From positions 12,513 to 76,512 of the forward strand of contig NZ_JMCC02000062.1 of NCBI RefSeq assembly GCF_000737335.2: 64,000 bases of DNA, read 5' to 3'. The stretch's first letter is position 1, and every line of letters begins with the position of its first letter. The translations under genes and the position numbers were made by a program. Positions 59,126 to 64,000 of the stretch are shown here, one piece after another. Source of the stretch: Enhygromyxa salina (lineage in GTDB: Bacteria; Myxococcota_A; Polyangia; Nannocystales; Nannocystaceae). Under the pieces are notes generated by a model. It made no database searches. It saw nothing but the letters and a program-made list of their open reading frames with translations, and was not told the origin of the DNA.

Positions 59126-61099
59126 TTGTATCCTGGCCGCTTGCCGCCCACGTCCCCCAGGCGCCAAGGCGCCGGCTTGATCATCGCCCTGGCGATCGCG
59201 GGGCTGGCGTTGGTCGTCGTCACGCTGCTGTGGTTTGCGGGCGACAGCTCGCCGGGGTCCGAGGGCGCGTCGGCCGACTCGAGCGCACATGGGGCATCAC
59301 GAACCAAGGGCGCCCGCGCAACCGGCCCCGGTAGTCGTCACACCGACGCCGCCAACGCCAGCCACTCGAACCGCGCCAACACGGCCCACCTCGCCCTGCC
59401 GGCCCAGCTCTCGACGGACCCCAGCCCGTTCGGCGCGCTCGAGGGCAGGATCGTCAACTGGAGCACCCGCGTGGGCGTTGTTGGTGCCGAGCTCGAGTTC
59501 GTCAATCGCGGCGTGACCCACAGCGCCGTCACGGGCGCCGACGGCAGCTACCGGTTCGAAGCGCCCAGTGAAGGCGCGTGGGCGCTGGCGATCGTCACCG
59601 CCGAAGGCTACCTGCCCTACGCCCCCGAGCTTGGCCGCGGCGGCGTCGTCTGGGTGTCCAGCCCCTACCAAAAGCTCGAGCGCGCCGACTTGTTCTTGTT
59701 TCCGCGCATCGACTACGCCGGCACCGTCGTCGACACCCAGGGCCAGCCGGTCGCCAACGCCGAGATCGAATTGTTCGGGGCCGACAGCGGCGAGCTGGCG
59801 CTGGTCGGGATCGAGTCCAGCTTTCAGAGCGACGCCGACGGCCGCTTCGTATTTCATGCCCCCGACTTCGCGCTGCTCGAGGCTCGCCACCCGGATCACC
59901 CGACCGGCCGCGCCCGCGTCGATGGCCCCGCGCAGCTCAGCCACACCCTGACGATCACCATGGGCGGGGTCCCAACGCCCAGCCAAGCGGCGATCACTGG
60001 GCGGATCATCGACGGCGCCGGGCAGCCGCTCGCGGGCGTCGAAGTCCGCGCGATGCCAACCCGCGTCGGCGGCCGCGACCCCAGCCTCGCGCGCTCGCCC
60101 ACGGCCGTCAGCGAGTCCGACGGTCGGTTCGTGCTCGCCCCCCTCGACGACCTGACCTACGTGGTGGGGGCCCGGCTCAGCGCGCGTCCGTGGGTCCAGA
60201 GCGGCGCGGTCAAGCCCGGCGGCGAGGTCGAGCTGAAGGTCGAAGATGGCCTCGAGCTCGCGGGGTTGCTGGTCAACGAACACGGCGACCCGGTGGTGGC
60301 CGGCAGCGTCTCGCTGCTGCGCGTCTACGGTCCGCTTCGCCGCTCGCGTGTCGCCGGGCTGTCGGTGTTCGATCCCGGCGGCGCGTTCTCGTTTGGTGGG
60401 CTGGTGCCCGGTCACTACGAGCTCGAGGCGATCGCCCAAGGTCGCGCGCGGTCCAAGCCGGTCGCCGTCAAGCTCCCTCGCAAGGGCCGGCCGGTTCGGA
60501 TCGTGCTGGGTGCTGGCGGCTCGGTCTACGGCCGGGTCGTCGACGCGGACACGGGCGATCCGCTCGCGCTCGCGCACGTCTCGGTCAGCGGCTTGGCCAG
60601 CGGCGACTCGGTCATGCCCTCGCTCAGCTCCACGGTCACGGACACCGAAGGGGCGTTCGAGCTGACCGGGATCGAGGCCGGGCGCATCTCAGTTGACGTG
60701 TCTGCGTTCGACCACGACGGAAAGATCCTCTCGGGGATCCAGATCACCGCGGGCGAGCGGCACGGGCCGCTGGAAGTCTCGCTCGCGCCCGTCGCCGAGG
60801 GCGCGAAACCCAAGACCGAGCTGGCCGGGATCGGGGTAGCGATCGCGCCGACCCGCGACGCGATCCGAATTCTCGACGTGATCGAAGGCGGCGGCGCCGA
60901 GGCGGCGGGCCTCGTCGTTGGCGACTCGATCACCGGCGTCGACGGGGTCCCGGTCGTGGAGCTGGGGTTCGAGGGATCCATGCAGAACATCCGCGGTGAG
61001 GTTGGGACCACGGTGGCCGTGCAGATCCGGCGGCAGGCAGATCCGAGCGGCGAACCCGAGACGGTGATCGTTCAGCGCCGGCTGATCTCCGGGGTCTGA
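59126..61099 (+). CDS. Membrane-anchored CarboxypepD_reg / PDZ protein
   Basis: No ATG exists near the 5' end; TTG at 59126 or 59141 is used, so the start is uncertain. The ~657-aa protein has a TM segment near residue 20 (LIIALAIAGLALVVVTLLWF) and a Ser/Ala/Asn-rich spacer, then at least five CarboxypepD_reg / SdrD-B-like beta domains (for example VVDTQGQPVANAEIELFGAD, and IDGAGQPLAGVEVRAMPTR with DGRFVLAPLDD). The C-terminal ~85 residues are PDZ-like (IEGGGAEAAGLVVGDSITGV, DGVPVVELG). It lacks a protease or other enzyme domain. It is probably a periplasmic adaptor or matrix-binding protein. It is divergent from the RecQ-fusion gene. Confidence 0.75.
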   Translation: MYPGRLPPTSPRRQGAGLIIALAIAGLALVVVTLLWFAGDSSPGSEGASADSSAHGASRTKGARATGPGSRHTDAANASHSNRANTAHLALPAQLSTDPSPFGALEGRIVNWSTRVGVVGAELEFVNRGVTHSAVTGADGSYRFEAPSEGAWALAIVTAEGYLPYAPELGRGGVVWVSSPYQKLERADLFLFPRIDYAGTVVDTQGQPVANAEIELFGADSGELALVGIESSFQSDADGRFVFHAPDFALLEARHPDHPTGRARVDGPAQLSHTLTITMGGVPTPSQAAITGRIIDGAGQPLAGVEVRAMPTRVGGRDPSLARSPTAVSESDGRFVLAPLDDLTYVVGARLSARPWVQSGAVKPGGEVELKVEDGLELAGLLVNEHGDPVVAGSVSLLRVYGPLRRSRVAGLSVFDPGGAFSFGGLVPGHYELEAIAQGRARSKPVAVKLPRKGRPVRIVLGAGGSVYGRVVDADTGDPLALAHVSVSGLASGDSVMPSLSSTVTDTEGAFELTGIEAGRISVDVSAFDHDGKILSGIQITAGERHGPLEVSLAPVAEGAKPKTELAGIGVAIAPTRDAIRILDVIEGGGAEAAGLVVGDSITGVDGVPVVELGFEGSMQNIRGEVGTTVAVQIRRQADPSGEPETVIVQRRLISGV

Positions 61100-61121
61100 T
61101 CCAGCCGGCAGCCGGGTTGGA

Positions 61122-61715
61122 CTAGGGGTGCTCGTCCATGTCGCTGCGGGGCGCGAAGGTCACCACGATGTGCGCGACCGCGAGCCCGCGCCCAACGTTG
61201 CGATAGCCATGCGGCTGGTCCCCCGCGAACACGACCACGTCCCCAGCCTCGAGCAAGAAGCTGCGCCCGCGCACGGACAGCTCCACGCTGCCGCGCTCGC
61301 AGGTCAGGTACTCGCGGGTCCCCGCCGTGTGCGGCACGCCGGTCATCGTCGCGCCCGCAGCCAGCTCGAGCCGCTCGATGTCCAGGCCCCGCAACACCTC
61401 GGGCAGCAGCTTGCGCACGGTCACCTTGCCGCGCTTGCGGACCGTCAGCTCCGACGCCTTGTAGATCTTTCCAATCCCCCGCGGGGGCGCCAACAGCTCT
61501 TCGAGGCGCACGTGCAGCGCCTCCGCGACCTTGAGCAGCACAGCCAGCGTTGGGTTGGCGCTGCCAGACTCGAGGTTGGTCCACGTCGGACGCGGGATCC
61601 CAGCCGACTTGGCGAGCTGGCCCTGCGACAGGCCCCGGCCATCGCGGAGCGCGCGGATGTTCTCGGCTAGGTTGGCGGCGACGTGTTCATCGATCACCGC
61701 GACAGTCTGGCGCAC
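61122..61715 (-). CDS. XRE-family HTH / cupin transcriptional regulator
   Basis: This 197-aa protein starts at GTG 61715. Residues ~14-70 are an HTH_3 helix-turn-helix (LRDGRGLSQGQLAKSAGIPR, TWTNLESGSANPTLAVLLKV). The C-terminal half (~95-190) is a cupin (HTAGTREYLTCERGSVELSV, LLEAGDVVVFAGDQPHGYRN). Such regulators (for example PuuR, SutR) bind a small ligand in the cupin barrel and repress nearby genes. The ligand is unknown; flanking genes give no clear target. Confidence 0.9.
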   Translation of the reverse strand: MRQTVAVIDEHVAANLAENIRALRDGRGLSQGQLAKSAGIPRPTWTNLESGSANPTLAVLLKVAEALHVRLEELLAPPRGIGKIYKASELTVRKRGKVTVRKLLPEVLRGLDIERLELAAGATMTGVPHTAGTREYLTCERGSVELSVRGRSFLLEAGDVVVFAGDQPHGYRNVGRGLAVAHIVVTFAPRSDMDEHP

Positions 61716-61808
61716 TTGGCTGACCCGCGCGCGTGAGGCTGCTCGCTATTTTATCGACGAGGTCGGTATCGAGGTGACGTGCTCGGGCGACCCGCACGAC
61801 CCCCGGCG

Positions 61809-62759
61809 TCAGTGGCAGGACAGGTACACGTCGACCAGCTCCCCGACGCCCGCGCTGTGCTCGAAGGCCGCCCGCTGGACCCCACAGTTGCCTCGCTCGT
61901 CGCACGCCACGGAGATCTGGAACTCGACCGGCAAGCTGTGGACGCCGCTGTCGAGCAGGGGCGTGAGCTCGTCGGGGGTCGACACGCGGTCGGCGTCCCA
62001 GTCTCGCCACAGCATCAGCTCGGCGAAGCGCGGATCGGCGCTGTCAACATCGTCGTCGCCGTCGGCGTCAAACTCGGCCAGGGCCGCGAAGCCGTTCTGT
62101 GCGTGGCTGCCATCGGCCAAGCTGGTGCCCGACCCAAACAGCTCATGGCCCCCGTCGATGCTGCCGTTGCCGTCGAGGTCGACGACCAGCCACGGCGTCA
62201 CGGCGCTCGGCCAGTCCGTGCTGATGCACGAGTCGTCGCGCATCGAGATGTCGAAGGTGGCCATCGGAGTCGACTCGGCCGCGATCATCTGCACGGGCGC
62301 GGCGTCGAAGCTCAGCACCAGCGGGGTGTCGCAGTACTGCTCGGCCCAGTAGGGCACGCCACCTTCGACCTCGCACAGATAGTCGGTGCCGCTGCAGGGG
62401 TCGCCCCAGTCCTCTTCGTCTTCGTCTTCGGGGGGCGGCGGTCCCTCTACGTGCTTCCAGTCGCCGGGCTCGCACTCGCGCTGCTCGGGCGCCAGGCACG
62501 GGCCAAACTGCAGGGCCTGCTCGCTCTCGATGTAGCTGCAGTACGCGAGGACCTCTTCGTCGTCGCCACAGGTGACCTCTTGACCGGCCATGCTGCACGC
62601 GGTGCCGGTTGGGGTCTGCGGCTCCTCTTGCTTGGGGTCGCCCGCCGTGTCCAGTGAGTCTGGCGAGTCGAACGAGTCAATGGTCCGATCGCAGCCGGCA
62701 AGGGTCAGGCCGCCAAGCAGCGCGCAGGTGAGGAACGAGGTCGAGCGAAGGATGTTCAT
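61809..62759 (-). CDS. EF-hand-like lipoprotein of unknown function
   Basis: This 316-aa protein starts MNILRSTSFLTCALLGGLTL with lipobox LAGC. A Glu/Asp/Pro-rich region with many Cys follows. Three EF-hand-like loops lie near residues 192-205 (DLDGNGSIDGGHE), 228-242 (DADGDDDVDSADP) and 250-262 (DWDADRVSTPDE), as in Ca2+-binding bacterial calcium/thrombospondin-like modules. It ends HSAGVGELVDVYLSCH. It is likely exported and calcium-stabilised. No family is named. Confidence 0.75.
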   Translation of the reverse strand: MNILRSTSFLTCALLGGLTLAGCDRTIDSFDSPDSLDTAGDPKQEEPQTPTGTACSMAGQEVTCGDDEEVLAYCSYIESEQALQFGPCLAPEQRECEPGDWKHVEGPPPPEDEDEEDWGDPCSGTDYLCEVEGGVPYWAEQYCDTPLVLSFDAAPVQMIAAESTPMATFDISMRDDSCISTDWPSAVTPWLVVDLDGNGSIDGGHELFGSGTSLADGSHAQNGFAALAEFDADGDDDVDSADPRFAELMLWRDWDADRVSTPDELTPLLDSGVHSLPVEFQISVACDERGNCGVQRAAFEHSAGVGELVDVYLSCH

Positions 62760-62888
62760 GGCATGGGTCCGGCACCGCCGGCTTCAGACTGGTTGTGCCT
62801 CGCCGCGCGCGGATCGATCACGACCCCTCGCAGATGACCCAGATCCAGGGTTGGATTCAGGGCCAGATCTGGCCGGACGACGGCCCGC

Positions 62889-64000
62889 TCACCCGCCGAG
62901 CCGCGCGCGGACCCGAGCGTCCCAGATCACGAACGCCAGCGTAGCGACCGTCACCAACCCGGCCGCCAACCCAAAGGTCGCGGGGTACCCAGCAAAGTGA
63001 GCCGCGATCCCAAAGCTGGGGCCACCCAGCAGCACGCCCAGATCGAACATCGCCGTGAACAGCGCGATCGCGCTGCCGCGCTCGTCCGGCTGCGCGCGCG
63101 TGACCACCAGCGCCGAGATGATTGGAAACGCAAACCCATGCCCGATCCCACACAGCACCGCCGCTCCGATCAGATGGATCTCCGCGCTCGCCAGCGCGAC
63201 CAGAGCCAGCCCGCCCGCGCCGGCCAGCAGCGAGGGGATCAACACCCGGATCAGCCCAAGCCGCTCGGGCACCCAGCTAAAAAACACGCGCAACAGCACG
63301 GCCGAGACCGCGTAGGTCGAGAAGAACATGCCCATCGTGCCCAGCTGCGGGGCCTCGAGCAGGTAGGTCTTCAAGAACACGAAGTACGCCGCCAGCCCCA
63401 TCGCAAAGGTCGCGCCCACGAACCACAGCGGTCGCAGCTCGGGCGCCAGCAAGGCGGCGAGGAAGCTGCGCGAGGGCCCGCCGCGACGGGTCTCGGGCAA
63501 TGGCAAGGTCAGCAGCAGCCCCGTGAGCGCACACCCGCCGCACACCATGTACAGCGTCCGATAGTCGCCATCGACGATCACCCAGTCACCAAGCAACCCG
63601 CCGACCGCCATCGGGATCATCCCCGAGACGCCGAACAGCGCGATGCCGTGGGCACGCCGATCAGCGGGTACCAGGTCGACCGCGACCGTGAACAGCACCG
63701 AGAACATCGCCGCCTGCGCCAGGCCATGCACCGTCCGCACCCCCGCGATTGCGACCCAGCTCGGGTCCGGCATCGCGTCCACGAGCAGGTACAGGGCCGG
63801 GCTCGCCACGTGCAGCAGCCCGCCAATGACCAGCATCAGCTTGCGTCCGCGGGTGTCCATGACCCGACCCACGACCGGCCGAGCGAGGATCGCCGAGATC
63901 GCCATGACCGCGACCAACACCCCGATCAGCACCTCGCCGGCGCCGCGTTGCTCGAGCCACCCCGGCCAATGCACGTAGGCGTGGAAGCCCGTGCTGTGCA
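62889..64000 (-). CDS. MFS transporter, N-terminus cut by window edge
   Basis: The frame is open to the right edge (upstream codons read HSTGFHAYVHWPGW) and ends at 62889. About ten helices are visible. ARPVVGRVMDTRGRKLMLVI is the loop 2-3 MFS signature near the start, and PADRRAHGIALFGVSGMIPM is another conserved segment. The C-terminal half (LVVTRAQPDERGSAIALFTA) fits. It resembles DHA-type drug or metabolite exporters. The substrate is unknown, and the initiator and first helix lie outside. Confidence 0.85.
   Translation of the reverse strand, partial: HSTGFHAYVHWPGWLEQRGAGEVLIGVLVAVMAISAILARPVVGRVMDTRGRKLMLVIGGLLHVASPALYLLVDAMPDPSWVAIAGVRTVHGLAQAAMFSVLFTVAVDLVPADRRAHGIALFGVSGMIPMAVGGLLGDWVIVDGDYRTLYMVCGGCALTGLLLTLPLPETRRGGPSRSFLAALLAPELRPLWFVGATFAMGLAAYFVFLKTYLLEAPQLGTMGMFFSTYAVSAVLLRVFFSWVPERLGLIRVLIPSLLAGAGGLALVALASAEIHLIGAAVLCGIGHGFAFPIISALVVTRAQPDERGSAIALFTAMFDLGVLLGGPSFGIAAHFAGYPATFGLAAGLVTVATLAFVIWDARVRARLGG

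Overview
This 64 kb window is GC-rich chromosomal DNA that looks like a myxobacterium, most likely of the Nannocystineae (the Plesiocystis / Enhygromyxa / Nannocystis group). The evidence is the (DGD)n linkers behind lipoprotein or secretion signals, a Cys-TM-Arg C-terminal sorting tail of MYXO-CTERM type, Myxococcus-type cysteine-rich DUF4215 repeats, an AgmX/PglI C-terminal domain, an ankyrin/TIGR02996/leucine-rich-repeat protein, and many lipoproteins of unknown function. I see no rRNA or tRNA genes, CRISPR array, complete insertion sequence or prophage. Most long reading frames opposite the genes are artefacts of high GC3.

Layout, left to right. 1-4.4 kb: edge of a rhodanese-domain gene, a Zn-ribbon/tudor-like protein, a radical-SAM-like barrel without a cluster motif, poly(A) polymerase (pcnB) and a methyltransferase. 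4.5-15.5 kb: surface and secreted proteins (VWA/AgmX, beta-helix, Ank-LRR), then a small accessory patch (11.6-12.6 kb) where a 43-bp direct repeat brackets an orphan antitoxin and a ParE-like toxin killed by a stop codon, then rarD and membrane/lipoprotein genes. 15.5-27.5 kb: a metalloprotease, a Zn-ribbon membrane protein, a GyrB-like pseudo-ATPase, acetyl-CoA synthetase (acs), a LysM/MepA murein endopeptidase, a CotH-like lipoprotein, and a three-domain fusion of isochorismatase-like, kinase-like and dual-specificity-phosphatase domains. 27.5-36.2 kb: a thiol-redox operon (VKOR-thioredoxin, OmpA-like, TlpA-like), a beta-propeller/di-haem cytochrome, a cyclophilin divergent from serC, and a Suppressor-of-fused protein. 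36.2-45.3 kb: tandem DUF4215 paralogues, an alkylation-repair operon (Ada-AlkA plus Ogt), a dispersed hairpin repeat family, an FtsW-type SEDS protein and an Rpn-like nuclease. 45.4-54.4 kb: a 1435-aa FecR-VIT-VWA-TPR lipoprotein, tcdA, two gene fossils (sigma-54 activator, sirtuin), a DUF1328 protein, an MlaC-like protein and an IorA-like TPP enzyme without its ferredoxin domain. 54.4-64 kb: a glutathione peroxidase with an in-frame UGA at the catalytic position, an AbiE-type toxin-antitoxin pair with broken toxin N-terminus and two matching operators, RecQ fused to a phosphoribosyltransferase-like domain, a CarboxypepD_reg/PDZ protein, an XRE-cupin regulator, an EF-hand lipoprotein and an MFS transporter running off the right edge.

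The strongest observations are: (1) a selenocysteine-type glutathione peroxidase, with the UGA followed at 17 nt by a bacterial-SECIS-like hairpin; (2) the 798-aa fusion in which the isochorismatase-like domain seems to have lost its catalytic triad while the kinase and phosphatase motifs are intact; (3) the AbiE locus with two ACACGC-N9-GCGTGT operators and a frame-disrupted toxin gene; (4) a family of hairpin-bearing intergenic repeats; (5) several decaying or catalytically stripped proteins (GyrB-like, radical-SAM-like, sirtuin, sigma-54 activator, ParE). All function calls are by eye from motifs; no database search was run.
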